From NCBI GenBank assembly GCA_020628645.1, contig JAHDES010000024.1, positions 1-64,000 on the forward strand: a DNA stretch of 64,000 nt. The letters are read 5' to 3'. This DNA is from Saprospiraceae bacterium. GTDB taxonomy: Bacteria > Bacteroidota > Bacteroidia > Chitinophagales > Saprospiraceae. Position numbers and translations under genes: made by a program. Shown piece after piece: positions 28,501 through 37,580 of the stretch (the stretch's first letter is position 1; each line of letters starts with the position of its first letter). The notes below the pieces were generated by a model. It had not been told where the DNA came from and did no database searches. It worked only from the letters and a program-made list of their open reading frames with translations.

Positions 28501-30857
28501 ATTGGTGTTCAGGACAAAGCTTTCAATATGTTCAACTAATAAATGTAATTGATAAAACAAGACCTTCAATTAGTCCGGGAGAAGTTATTATCATCCCCGA
28601 CAGCATGGCTTGTGAAGCTGATGTGGATTTAGCCGCCGTTGTTAAAGATGAATGTTCTGATATTATTCAAATAACTGCTACTTATGAAATACCAGGTGGG
28701 GCACATCCAAATGGAACTATTCAAGTTTCGCAGGATATAACCAATAACACCATTCTTAATGACCTACCTATCGGAACATTTAATGTAGCATTATTTGCTA
28801 TTGATGCTTGCGGAAATTCCACTACTCAAACTGTAGATATTGATGTAGTAGATCAAATACCTCCTGTCGCGCTTTGTGCTGATACTACACTCACCCCTTC
28901 TCCTTTAGTGGTATCCGTTGGAACAGATAGTTTGGCAAAGTTGATAGTGGCTCAAATAGAATGGGGGAGTTATGATATTTGTGGCATTGAAGACTATGCA
29001 ATTCGTCGAGTAGATGGTTGTTTAGGAACTTCTGACTGGGGACAAGAAGTTGAACTTTCTTGTTGTGATCAAGCTTTTAATCCTATAATTGTTGAATTAA
29101 GAGTTCGAGATGCAGCAGGTAATCATTCGATTTGTTCCAAAGAAGTTATTGTAGAAGATGCTATTCCTCCAGTCATTACTTGTCAAGACACTTTATTTCT
29201 AGAATGTATAGATGAAATAACTGCCTTAGATGCTTTTGAAGACCCCATTTTAGAAGACAATTGTAATGGTAATCTAAAACTAGATTTTATTACGACGGGC
29301 TTCATTAGTCCCCAATGTAATAATGGTACACTCACACGTACCTGGACAGCAAGTGATAATAGTGATAAATCAGCAGATGCCGTATGTTCACAAACGATAG
29401 TTGTACGTCATCTCTCTAACTTTGATGTCATTTTTCCTTCGGACACTTTAGTGGCAGATTGCCCAGAAGAAATTGGAGATGCGGGTGCTCCTATTTTTAT
29501 TAATGAAGATTGTGAGTTATTAGCTGTTTCGCACGAAGATGTTGTTTTAACTGTTATTCCTGATGCTTGTTATAAAATAGAACGAACTTGGAAAGTAATC
29601 AATTGGTGTGTGTATAATGCCCCTACGGGTTCGGGATATATTATTGATCCATCGAGTAATAATGGGTATTATGAAGCTACTCAAACTATTAAAGTTATCG
29701 ATAATAATCCACCCGAAATTGACTGCCCAATCAATCTCTCTCATTTTTGTAATGAAACAAACGATTGCGAATTAGAAGTAGACCTCAGCATTGAAGCGAA
29801 GGATGCTTGTTCTTCCATAGAAGATTTACAATATTTTTATGAAATAGACATAGATATTGATGGAACGATTGATTTTTCAGGTTCAACTAATATTGTACTT
29901 TTATCATTACCTCAAGGAACACATCAAATCAAGTGGAAGGTAGAAGATGGTTGTGGCAATACAAATACCTGTACTTATGATTTTACGATAGAAGATTGTA
30001 AAGCGCCTACTCCTATTTGTGTAAATGGATTGAGTATAGAAACTAGTAATACAATCGACGGTTGTGTAGAAATAGATGCTGCTTCCTTTTTACAATATAG
30101 CACGGATAATTGTAGTGATGCCTCCTTTTTAGAAAATAGTGTTAAAATCAGAGAAGCAGGAGATACCAATAGTCCACAATCTAAATTAACATTTTGTTGT
30201 GAAGATGTTGGTGTAGCCATCATTGAAGTTTGGATCACAGATGAAGCAGGTAACGAAAGTTTTTGTACGACTTATTTAGTGGTAGAAGACAATCAAAACA
30301 ATTGTACCAATATAGTAGGTGATGTTGCTATTGCAGGTGTTATTCAAACACATTATGGTGAAAATATCCAAAATGTAAATGTTGGTTTAGATAATGGCAC
30401 ATCCAATGCTTTACCCACGGGAGTGAGTGGCTATTATGTGTTTTCTAATCTTGCGGAAAATAACAATTATGAAATTCGCCCTTCAAAAAATCATGATACA
30501 AGTAATGGACTAACCACCTACGATATTGTCTTGATGAGTCAACATATTTTAGCTATAGAAACCATTGATGATCCTTACCAACTCATTGCCGCAGATGTTA
30601 ATGGCGACGGAAAAGTAAGCACTTTTGATATTACACAATTACGAAAACTTATTCTTGGAATTACAACTGATTTTCCTTCTAATACATCTTGGCGATTTAT
30701 TGATGCGAATTATGTTTTTCCTATGAATAACAATCCATGGTTTGAGACCTTTCCTGAAGCGATCAACTTCTCTAATTTAAATACACATGAATTGAATTCC
30801 GATTTTATAGGCATAAAAATTGGAGATGTCAATGGAAGTGCACGACCAGATCTGTAG
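25566..30857 (+). CDS. Very large secreted multidomain protein with P-domain and dockerin-like C-terminus
   Basis: A 1763-residue exported protein. After a signal peptide (about 1-29) come a MAM/jelly-roll-like N-terminal region, a cysteine-paired beta domain containing VYDGDLDGWMDGYW (about 350-465), HYR-like repeats, a proprotein-convertase P-domain (about 690-850; DIEDLMVYLEAPNGQ and DMEGTWYITIEDHDD), further HYR-like repeats with paired cysteines, an SdrB-like segment (about 1580-1640) and a dockerin-like module with AADVNGDGKVSTFDI and IKIGDVNGS. No T9SS sorting domain follows; the protein ends at ARPDL. Likely roles are surface adhesion or scaffolding. No catalytic site is recognised. 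Confidence 0.8.
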   Translation: MNSYTQGWSLLIVIIGLLFFATSQTTIAQSIALPVLAEKESFEGVSASSWSNPYVSSMPLCEDVGSHVWSTTNLITDGMNSLDVATDGVMFWGAQRTDEASCGNNAGTGAINAIEQIFFPDISLPSSAKMAEICFDYYAQNLSTFDDFLSMRLSLNGTLQDSINVIAGAINGGVTSTNAWISYCETICLDTLSSSQVGLQLKTSAFGKDGWIAIDNIRLYYSQLISPKDTACFPYVNNTSEDDCLYYLILEDSNPNNSWGQASIDISIDNGATNNYTINTSEEYAIFPLVVNDASVITYTYNGGTSDSENNFYFLDKNGQNAILPNLPLQNGWSDSFISSCSPICTEEEIPFVLRVNPGSAPTEVSWEIRDSDGVRIAFVNGGGYTTSTIQQHEIELDACEEYTLSVYDGDLDGWMDGYWELLYKSGDNAYGWEVINDTSTDFILLSGDGESFTKEARYTIKIPCTPICAEPTTIEALSNCEINNFIPNLPEITSCPGSCSNASSILATIPSLDTTINLSYTNGVTLEVGTHDIIYEVILNDGMLVRCTSEVMVVVELNPTVVCNDQVTISLGNTDACTVTVSPDDLIENFIPCSDEYEVAIYFVDGTFVGDEVDDSHIGEDLFYTVTHIQSGNYCWGFLTVEDKIAPIITCSVQDTLPCNHPSVVTPLTEWTQTFTALGDANELPANIAGGAAGNPSVKRIPIYATGTNAALGEIVKNIEVELQATHSDIEDLMVYLEAPNGQQVTLLNRPCVNTDQRNISAFFNDDGNAIICNSTSNFALSGSIIPAEDDGTAAKGLSKFKGLPTTDMEGTWYITIEDHDDTVGGDDQEVGIGEVTNVNVRITAGLRPNYVVSDCSDYNLSMLNESYFTTDCDASVGGYIQRIFQAEDIHGNISTCEQIVYLMSPNFSDLTLPDTLEVACSVSLDTSATALGVPLFNGQSITEEEHIFCNVTYTYEDQLFPACGNAFDLYRHWTLIDWCSGQSFQYVQLINVIDKTRPSISPGEVIIIPDSMACEADVDLAAVVKDECSDIIQITATYEIPGGAHPNGTIQVSQDITNNTILNDLPIGTFNVALFAIDACGNSTTQTVDIDVVDQIPPVALCADTTLTPSPLVVSVGTDSLAKLIVAQIEWGSYDICGIEDYAIRRVDGCLGTSDWGQEVELSCCDQAFNPIIVELRVRDAAGNHSICSKEVIVEDAIPPVITCQDTLFLECIDEITALDAFEDPILEDNCNGNLKLDFITTGFISPQCNNGTLTRTWTASDNSDKSADAVCSQTIVVRHLSNFDVIFPSDTLVADCPEEIGDAGAPIFINEDCELLAVSHEDVVLTVIPDACYKIERTWKVINWCVYNAPTGSGYIIDPSSNNGYYEATQTIKVIDNNPPEIDCPINLSHFCNETNDCELEVDLSIEAKDACSSIEDLQYFYEIDIDIDGTIDFSGSTNIVLLSLPQGTHQIKWKVEDGCGNTNTCTYDFTIEDCKAPTPICVNGLSIETSNTIDGCVEIDAASFLQYSTDNCSDASFLENSVKIREAGDTNSPQSKLTFCCEDVGVAIIEVWITDEAGNESFCTTYLVVEDNQNNCTNIVGDVAIAGVIQTHYGENIQNVNVGLDNGTSNALPTGVSGYYVFSNLAENNNYEIRPSKNHDTSNGLTTYDIVLMSQHILAIETIDDPYQLIAADVNGDGKVSTFDITQLRKLILGITTDFPSNTSWRFIDANYVFPMNNNPWFETFPEAINFSNLNTHELNSDFIGIKIGDVNGSARPDL

Positions 30858-30970
30858 CATACAATAAAATACCAAAAGAATCCATTCTACTATAAGCATT
30901 TTTTCTATTTTAGCTTTACAAGGAAGATTGAATTATTCGTCAGACGACTCCAAATCGTACAACGATTCAC

Positions 30971-31894
30971 ATGAAATTTACACAAATGAAATACTCTTTT
31001 TTTATTTTTTTATTTTTCATCAGTTCTATTTTAATAGCTCAAACAACTATTGACTCTACTCGGCTATTACAAAACTTAGAAGAATTAGCATCTGATAAAT
31101 ATGCTGGTCGAGCTACGCAATCCAAAGGAAATGAACTAGCACAAGCGTATTTAATCCAACAATTAAAAGCGATGGAGGTAACACCAATAGATAGTGTTTA
31201 TCAAGTCCCTTTTACGTTTTGGAATTGGATGAAAAAAGAAAAAACTGAAGGTGAAAATATTGTTGCTATCGCAAAAGGAACCCAATTTCCTAATCAATAT
31301 ATCGTTCTAAGTGCTCATTATGATCACGTGGGAACAAAAAATAATGCCATTTATAATGGTGCAGATGATAATGCTTCTGGAACATGTACATTACTAGAAC
31401 TAGCTGCTTATTTTACCAAGCATCCACCTAAGCATTCTATTATTTTTGCTTTTTTTGATGCAGAAGAACTCGGATTACAAGGTGCAAAATGTTTTGTAGA
31501 TGAGCCACCTATTTCTAAAGATTCGATTATTCTCAATTTGAATATGGATATGATTAGTCGTCATAAAAAAAGCGAACTCAATATCTGTGGTACATATCAT
31601 TATCCTTTTTTAAAATCAGCCTGTGATTCACTAATTGCTACTACACCTATTACTATAACATTTGGACATGATGGCCCCAATACTGGACAAATTTGGACGA
31701 ATTCTTCTGATCATGGAGCTTTTCATGCAGAAAAAATTCCATTCCTTTATTTTGGGGTAGAAGATCATAAAGATTATCACAAACCTAGTGATGATTTTGA
31801 GAATATTCACCCTTCTTTTTATTATCACGCTAGTCGCTATGTATTAGCCGTAAGCAAATATCTAGATGAGCATTGGGAAGCGTTGGAGAAATAA
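30971..31894 (+). CDS. Secreted M28 family zinc aminopeptidase
   Basis: A 307-residue exported peptidase. A signal peptide ends at about SSILIAQ. The dizinc site is clear: AHYDHVG (His116, Asp118), GADDNASG (Asp132), DAEELGLQG (Glu165, Glu166), LNMDMI and a C-terminal His in KDYHKPSDDFENI. Members release N-terminal amino acids from peptides, consistent with final digestion of fragments made by the secreted endoproteases in this window. Two adjacent ATG starts (residues 1 and 6) are possible; the first is kept. It is 113 bases downstream of the giant gene on the same strand. Confidence 0.92.
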   Translation: MKFTQMKYSFFIFLFFISSILIAQTTIDSTRLLQNLEELASDKYAGRATQSKGNELAQAYLIQQLKAMEVTPIDSVYQVPFTFWNWMKKEKTEGENIVAIAKGTQFPNQYIVLSAHYDHVGTKNNAIYNGADDNASGTCTLLELAAYFTKHPPKHSIIFAFFDAEELGLQGAKCFVDEPPISKDSIILNLNMDMISRHKKSELNICGTYHYPFLKSACDSLIATTPITITFGHDGPNTGQIWTNSSDHGAFHAEKIPFLYFGVEDHKDYHKPSDDFENIHPSFYYHASRYVLAVSKYLDEHWEALEK

Positions 31895-31957
31895 TGATGG
31901 TTCTTAGACAAATCCCGTGGAACATGAAATTTAAAGTACAAACGTAAGTATCAACAT

Positions 31958-33709
31958 TTATCGCAATAATACCATCACTCCTTTTTCTTCTAAAGGCTGT
32001 CCATTTGGTTGTCGCAATTGTACTACAAAGGTGTAAGCACCTGAAGGTAAATCACGCCCATCTTTACGTCCGTCCCAGCCTTCTTGTACTTCTGTTGTCT
32101 GAAAAATCAATCCTCCCCAACGATCAAAAATTCGAAAAGTATATTCTGTAACAACGTCTCCAAAAATGATTTTGGGTTTGAACAATTTATTCTCTCCATA
32201 AGGAGCAAAGGCATTGGGCATTAAAATGAGTGCTGACTGTTCTAAACAAACTGTATTCGAGCGCGTACGAACTATAGTGGTACCTCCACCTGGTAAACGA
32301 ACATCAGCAGTAGCTTCAATAAAATAGCACTTCGACGCTTGATTGCTATCTTGAATATCAACAGCATCGGTATAAGAAAATTCATTTTGAGCTGTGCTAC
32401 CTATTAAGATTGGAAATGCTGCATTAGCTTCATAAATTTCATAACCCAACACATTTGTATTAGGTAAATTAAACGGTGTCCATGAAAGAGAATTGGTTCG
32501 ATTATCTTGTGCTACGCCTGTCAAGTAAACGGGTTGGACGAATGTATCTATTGATACCAAATCTCCACAATTATCTATCGTAGAAAGAGAATATTGATAC
32601 GGAATAGCACTATTGGAAATAACATCTTCAAGGCTGTTTTCTCGTTCTAAAGGATCATCTGGTAAAAAGGTAAATACTTCTACTGCATCGCTAGAGCCAC
32701 TAATTTTTTGAATGGAGTATTCTTCTATTTCAGCATCTTCATTCCATTGCCAGAATAAATCTATATTTCCAGCATCATTGTAAGAAACATTGGTAATTGC
32801 TAAGCTCTCCACTCCCTGAATAATATCAACCGTCGTGCAACTTAAATTAGAAATAGATTCTTCTCCTGTTCCATTTTCAATTGCTTTTACATACATGCAA
32901 TAGGTTGCTCCATCTATAGCATCTTCGATATGAAAAGTAGAATCTGTAGGACTAAGTGTGCTGATGAGTTGGGGAGTTACACCATTTATACCCACCCAGA
33001 TTTCTTGCCGTTCAATCCCATTTTGCCAATTCCGATAGGGCGTCCAACTCAAATCTATAGTACGTTCACAGATATTGGTACCATTAATTAAATGTATGGT
33101 AAAATGTGGATCCCCAAAAGAACTAGCATTATCACAAGCATCTAAAGCCACTACATAATAAATTTCACTATCATTATCTGGAATACCTGAACCATCAATA
33201 TAATTCGTTACATTATAAACTGTATCTATAGGAATCGTTCCAATATCTGTAACTCGATATATGATATAACCAATCACTTGAGGAGAAGTACTTTCTTCCC
33301 AATCTATTTCCACTAAGCCATTTGTAACGGTGACTCGCCGTATTGCTCCAATTTCGGGTACAGCACTGCTAATTGTGGTAGATTGCAATACCATTTCTCC
33401 TGCACAATTATAATCACCTTCCATGTAGTAATACCATGTCATTTGGTTGGCTTCTTCATGAAAAAAGCTCGTTTGCAAAGGATCAGTAATAGTAGCGATT
33501 AAGCTATAAGGGCCTGCCTCATCTTGACTTCCATAAATCAGATGCGCATTAAATGAACCACAAGTATTGATCGGAAGAGTCCAAACAAGAGTGTCATTAT
33601 CTATACAGATAATTTCAGGTGGATTGACCTGTGCTTGAAGATGGAGTATACTTTGAGAAAAAAGAACAAAAAATAAGATTGTTCTAAATATTTTGACGTT
33701 TATGTTCAT
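31958..33709 (-). CDS. Secreted fibronectin III repeat protein with CHU_C (T9SS type B) domain
   Basis: A 583-residue exported protein. A signal peptide (to about QA26) is followed by several fibronectin type III-like repeats marked by VEIDWEES, ISWTP/LSWTP-type strands and paired cysteines. The final 85 residues are a gliding motility-associated C-terminal (CHU_C) domain: MPNAFAPYGENKLFKPK, FRIFDRWGGLIFQT, EGWDGRKDGRDLPSGAYTF. That domain directs type IX secretion and surface attachment. It is convergent with the M28 peptidase. The likely role is a cell-surface adhesin; no enzymatic domain is seen. Confidence 0.9.
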   Translation of the reverse strand: MNINVKIFRTILFFVLFSQSILHLQAQVNPPEIICIDNDTLVWTLPINTCGSFNAHLIYGSQDEAGPYSLIATITDPLQTSFFHEEANQMTWYYYMEGDYNCAGEMVLQSTTISSAVPEIGAIRRVTVTNGLVEIDWEESTSPQVIGYIIYRVTDIGTIPIDTVYNVTNYIDGSGIPDNDSEIYYVVALDACDNASSFGDPHFTIHLINGTNICERTIDLSWTPYRNWQNGIERQEIWVGINGVTPQLISTLSPTDSTFHIEDAIDGATYCMYVKAIENGTGEESISNLSCTTVDIIQGVESLAITNVSYNDAGNIDLFWQWNEDAEIEEYSIQKISGSSDAVEVFTFLPDDPLERENSLEDVISNSAIPYQYSLSTIDNCGDLVSIDTFVQPVYLTGVAQDNRTNSLSWTPFNLPNTNVLGYEIYEANAAFPILIGSTAQNEFSYTDAVDIQDSNQASKCYFIEATADVRLPGGGTTIVRTRSNTVCLEQSALILMPNAFAPYGENKLFKPKIIFGDVVTEYTFRIFDRWGGLIFQTTEVQEGWDGRKDGRDLPSGAYTFVVQLRQPNGQPLEEKGVMVLLR

Positions 33710-33751
33710 TGTGTGTACAAATGCTAATGGGATAGTCTAAAGTGTTCTTAT

Positions 33752-34513
33752 TTACTCAACGGAAGAAGTGGGGCTTATGTTGTTTTTTTCAGTAGCACTA
33801 AATTTCTTTTCCAATTCTTCCATAGAATAAATATCCTTCAATTCATATTCCAATTTAAACGTTTCCGAAATATTTTTTCGAGAATAGACCAGTCCAATTC
33901 CTTTGGCATAAATTTCCAATCCATCATATTCTGGCTCAATATAGCCTTCTCCCTGTGTATACCCTTCTAAAAGTTCGCGTACTTCAAACTGAACGGCATC
34001 ATATTTTTTATTTTGATAAAGATAGGTAGTATCCCCTAAAAATCTACGATTGCGAATGAGGGTGATAGATTCCGTTGAATCTGCCGTTTGATACCATTTT
34101 ATTTTATACAAAAAAATACCACTTGAATCACTCACCTCAAAAGGAAAAGCATTATTGGCTTCTATAGCAACAGGCACTCGTAATTGTTGCCCCATTGAAT
34201 CTGATGCGTACAAATACATATCATCTAAAAGCATTCCATTTGCAACCATCTCTTCTCTAAAAAATTGTTTTACAACAAAAGAAGCATCATAATAATTACC
34301 TGTAAAATAAAGATTGCCATCTTGTTTTAAGGAACGATAATACCAATAGTCCACTCCCAATGAATCTTCTCCTAAAGGCTGGTACTCGTACACTTTCCCT
34401 TCTTCTAAATCAGCAATAGGGAAGTAGTAAGCACGAATATTTCGCTTTCCATCAGATGTACAGGAGTACACTAAAGTTATAACTAGTAATAAGCTAATAA
34501 ACTGAACTCTCAT
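33752..34513 (-). CDS. Hypothetical lipoprotein
   Basis: A 253-residue predicted lipoprotein from start MRVQFISL (lipid Cys18 in LVYSC); the 14 codons upstream in the open frame are hydrophilic and unlikely. The mature part is beta-rich with repeated YxYxxxxDS patterns and reads like an outer-membrane or periplasmic lipoprotein. I do not recognise a domain. It lies 42 bases upstream of the CHU_C gene on the same strand, so the two may be co-transcribed. Confidence 0.6.
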   Translation of the reverse strand: MRVQFISLLLVITLVYSCTSDGKRNIRAYYFPIADLEEGKVYEYQPLGEDSLGVDYWYYRSLKQDGNLYFTGNYYDASFVVKQFFREEMVANGMLLDDMYLYASDSMGQQLRVPVAIEANNAFPFEVSDSSGIFLYKIKWYQTADSTESITLIRNRRFLGDTTYLYQNKKYDAVQFEVRELLEGYTQGEGYIEPEYDGLEIYAKGIGLVYSRKNISETFKLEYELKDIYSMEELEKKFSATEKNNISPTSSVE

Positions 34514-34665
34514 CTGTTTAAAATATTTTATATTCTTATCATGTGACTGATTCAAAATCGTCCCACGATTACTTTAATCATTACCCAAAAGTAAAACGTT
34601 TTTTCCTACAAAAAATACATCTGCTATTATAAAATCAAGGCTAAATGTTAAAATCTCCAAAGAAA

Positions 34666-34738
34666 TACGAAATTAATCGTATTTAAAGTTGTAATTACGA
34701 AAATGTTCGTATATCTTTGGTTTACGAAATTATTCGTA
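34666..34738 (+). promoter_or_regulatory. Promoter and three operator-like dyads for the BlaI/M56 operon
   Basis: Three 16-bp dyads of form TACGA-N6-TCGTA lie at 34666-34681, 34696-34711 and 34723-34738, with left ends 30 and 27 bases apart. A promoter match TTG (34689-34691), 20 bases, TATCTTTG (34712-34719) is threaded through them: the middle dyad fills the spacer and the third covers the predicted transcription start. BlaI/MecI dimers bind similar short dyads and repress their own operons, so autoregulation is very likely. Confidence 0.82.
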
Positions 34739-34780
34739 GAAAGACTGGATAATCTTTTGATACTTTTAAAGACTTCAATT

Positions 34781-35173
34781 ATGAGTACGAATTTACCGCC
34801 GAAACCAACGGATTCGGAATTAGAAATTCTTCAAATATTATGGCAGAATGGGCCATCTACTGTTCGATTTGTTAATGATAAATTGAACGAAACAAGAAAA
34901 GTAGGTTATACTACTGCATTGAAGTTGATGCAAATAATGTTCGAGAAAAAACTAGTAAGTCGAGATGATTCCAGTCGAACCCATATTTATGCAGCAGCAG
35001 TGACAGAAGCAGATACGCAGCAGGAATTGCTACAAACTTTTGTTAATCGTACGTTTCGAGGCGCTGCGATGAAAATGGTAATGCAAGCACTTGGAAATCA
35101 CTCTGCGTCTCAAGATGAATTAGACGAAATCAAGCAACTTATTTCTAAAATTGAAAATGATCAAAAGGCATGA
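34781..35173 (+). CDS. BlaI/MecI/CopY family transcriptional repressor
   Basis: A 130-residue winged-helix repressor from start MSTNLPPKPTDSE; 26 upstream in-frame codons are rejected because they run through the operators and promoter. Family marks are LEILQILWQNGPSTVRFV, GYTTALKLMQIMFEKKLV and the Arg/His-rich wing, followed by a C-terminal dimerisation helix pair (FVNRTFRGAAMKMVMQAL). These repressors are inactivated by proteolysis initiated by a partner M56 membrane protease, whose gene overlaps this one by 4 bases (ATGA). Confidence 0.93.
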   Translation: MSTNLPPKPTDSELEILQILWQNGPSTVRFVNDKLNETRKVGYTTALKLMQIMFEKKLVSRDDSSRTHIYAAAVTEADTQQELLQTFVNRTFRGAAMKMVMQALGNHSASQDELDEIKQLISKIENDQKA

Positions 35174-37470
35174 TGACGTATATTCAACAACTCGTTTCCT
35201 ATGAATTGGGCTATGCCTTGGGATGGACTATATTACATTCTTTATGGCAAGCATTGCTTATTGTTTTTGGCTTAACGCTTTTTTTACGATTGTATAAAAA
35301 CAAATCTGCTACTTTTCGGTATTGGATGTATTTTGGTGCTTTAGCAAGTATTTTTGGTCTTGCTATTCTAACCTTTTTGGATTTGTATCAATTTGGTAAT
35401 GATAGTACTGTCCAGCAAGTGATTATTCATAGCCAATTAGATACGCGTGTCATTTATATTGCTACGATAGAAGAGGGGATTTTTGCTAGTTTTAGACATT
35501 TTTATAATGACAATATTCCACTCATTGTAGGTTTATGGATGATAGGAATTTGCTTTTTCCTTTTGCGATTAGTGGGTGGAATTAGTTATGTCTATTATAT
35601 TAGAAATAATGCGATTTTTCAAGTAGATCCTGTATGGAAAGGACGCTTAAACGAATTGATGGATCAACTCCATATTAATCGAAATATTCGTTTGGTAGAA
35701 TCAGGTTTAACGCGCGTACCCATGATGATTGGGTATTTAAAACCCGTGATTCTTTTTCCTTTTGGGGTTTTAAATCAAATGAACTCTCAAGAAGTGGAAG
35801 CTATTCTAGCACATGAATTAGCGCATATCGCCAGAAATGATTATTTAGTCAATATTATCCAGTCCATAATTGAAGTCTTTCTTTATTTCAATCCTGCCGT
35901 TTGGTGGGTTTCTGCTAATATCCGAGCAGAACGCGAAAATTGTTGTGATGATCAAGCGATTCAACTTTGTGGAAGCTCTTTAGTGTATGCCAAAGCATTA
36001 TTACATGTACAGGAATCAGCAATGCCTGTTCCTATGTTGGCAATGCCATTTGCCCCAAAAAAGAATCAGTTGCTAAATCGAATACAACGCATTCTTAAAC
36101 AACCGCAAAATAGAAATAACATTATGGAAAAATTGACCGTGAGTAGCTTATTATTATTAGCTATTGCATTTTTCACCATGGGAGCTATCCCTGTTTCTAC
36201 ACCTATTGATACTGACGAAACTATTACTGCACATCCTGAATTGACTTACCTTGCTCCTGAGCTTGTACTTGATACTATACCTTCTTCTAAGAAAAAGAAA
36301 ACCTACAAAGACGTAGATATATCCATTAATAATGGATATATCACTCGTTTAAAAGTAGATGGTAAAGTTATTCCTAAAGAAGATTACGATCAATACAGCG
36401 ATCTCATTGAGGAAATGAAAAATAATACACCACCCGCTCCTCCTGCGCCACCTAGACCTCCAAGTCCTGGTGTTGCACCACCTGCGCCGCCCGCACCGCC
36501 AACTCCTCCTGCACCACCTGTTTTTCGCTCAGAAACGAAAATCAAAACAGAAAAAGGAGAAAATGAAACAACGATTATTATCGATCAGGGAGGATTTGAA
36601 GCACCAATGGAAATCATCGTTAATGAAGAGGATGGTAAAATTATCATCAATGGAGAAGAAATTGAAAGCGGCGAAAGTATTGTCATCGAAGATGGGAATG
36701 ATTTTTCATTTGCAATGCCAAATTGGGACCTTCAGTTTAATGGAGATAATAATGTCTTCGAATGGAATAATTCTAATATTGACTCCATTTTTGGTAATAT
36801 AGATTTCCCTCAATGGGATAATAATTTTGAATCATTGAATCTTGACCTAGAAAATTTTGAATATCACTTTGATACAGACGGGATTTGGGATGAAGAAAAA
36901 ATGGAGGAATTTCGTTCAAAATTGAAGGAAGACATGAAGTCTCAAAAAGAATATTTCAAAAACTTACAAAAAGAAAGTGAAGAATTCCGCAAAAACCTTT
37001 ATGAGCAAGGTAAGGAGCAACGCAAATTATTCCAAAAGCAAGCCGAAGAACAACGTGCAAAAGCTAAAGAGTGGCAACAAGAGTCTTATGAAAGTATTGT
37101 AGAGCAAATTAAAGAAACCGAGCTTGAACGACAATTGCTGCAACAACGATACGGTGATATGGTGGAGGAACATATTTTTCAAGCCGAACATGATTTCCTT
37201 AATCGTAAGAAACATTCTCGATTTAGTCAGTTGCCAAATGTCTTCAAAGCAGAGCTACAAAAAGATGGTTTAATAAAGGGAGAAGTATTTAAGGTGCAAT
37301 TCAAAAAAGGAAAAATGAAATTAAATGGAAAAATCCAATCGGATGCCGTTTATAATAAATATCGAAACTTATACGAAGGTGTAATGGAACAAAAGTTAAC
37401 CAGAAGTACCAATCTCACCATTCAACAAGACGCCTCTTCTAGTAAAACTAGAATTTCAAGAGAGCAATAA
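35170..37470 (+). CDS. M56 (BlaR1-like) membrane metallopeptidase with atypical C-terminal region
   Basis: A 766-residue membrane protease. Hydrophobic helices lie at about 17-38, 50-70, 115-140 and 325-342. The zinc motif is HELAH at 215-219, with a third ligand in RAERENCCDDQA (about 252-263). After the last helix, the presumed periplasmic part has a basic segment, a Pro-rich stretch (about 420-450), an acidic Asn/Asp-rich region and a long charged coiled coil (about 575-665). There is no penicillin-binding domain, so beta-lactam sensing is not supported. It is translationally coupled to the repressor and presumably triggers its removal in response to an unknown envelope signal. Confidence 0.88.
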   Translation: MMTYIQQLVSYELGYALGWTILHSLWQALLIVFGLTLFLRLYKNKSATFRYWMYFGALASIFGLAILTFLDLYQFGNDSTVQQVIIHSQLDTRVIYIATIEEGIFASFRHFYNDNIPLIVGLWMIGICFFLLRLVGGISYVYYIRNNAIFQVDPVWKGRLNELMDQLHINRNIRLVESGLTRVPMMIGYLKPVILFPFGVLNQMNSQEVEAILAHELAHIARNDYLVNIIQSIIEVFLYFNPAVWWVSANIRAERENCCDDQAIQLCGSSLVYAKALLHVQESAMPVPMLAMPFAPKKNQLLNRIQRILKQPQNRNNIMEKLTVSSLLLLAIAFFTMGAIPVSTPIDTDETITAHPELTYLAPELVLDTIPSSKKKKTYKDVDISINNGYITRLKVDGKVIPKEDYDQYSDLIEEMKNNTPPAPPAPPRPPSPGVAPPAPPAPPTPPAPPVFRSETKIKTEKGENETTIIIDQGGFEAPMEIIVNEEDGKIIINGEEIESGESIVIEDGNDFSFAMPNWDLQFNGDNNVFEWNNSNIDSIFGNIDFPQWDNNFESLNLDLENFEYHFDTDGIWDEEKMEEFRSKLKEDMKSQKEYFKNLQKESEEFRKNLYEQGKEQRKLFQKQAEEQRAKAKEWQQESYESIVEQIKETELERQLLQQRYGDMVEEHIFQAEHDFLNRKKHSRFSQLPNVFKAELQKDGLIKGEVFKVQFKKGKMKLNGKIQSDAVYNKYRNLYEGVMEQKLTRSTNLTIQQDASSSKTRISREQ

Positions 37471-37497
37471 AGAAATAATTGATTAGTTGATCAAAAT

Positions 37498-37533
37498 GGG
37501 TATGTCCAAATTGGATGTACCCGTTTTTTTTTA
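37498..37533 (+). terminator. Rho-independent terminator of the BlaI/M56 operon
   Basis: GGGTATGTCC (37498-37507) pairs with GGATGTACCC (37513-37522), including two G-U pairs, followed by a run of nine T. It lies 28 bases after the M56 gene stop. Confidence 0.85.
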
Positions 37534-37580
37534 TAGCCTCCGTTTTTTCGCTACCTTTATGTCAAAGATTATAAATAAAG

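Noticed and set aside
34703-34780. N-terminal extension of the BlaI-type repressor
   Set aside because: It overlaps two operator dyads and the promoter; family members start at the MSTNLPPKPT-like segment.
34781-37470. Beta-lactam resistance operon
   Set aside because: There is no beta-lactamase or penicillin-binding domain; the family pair alone does not imply resistance.
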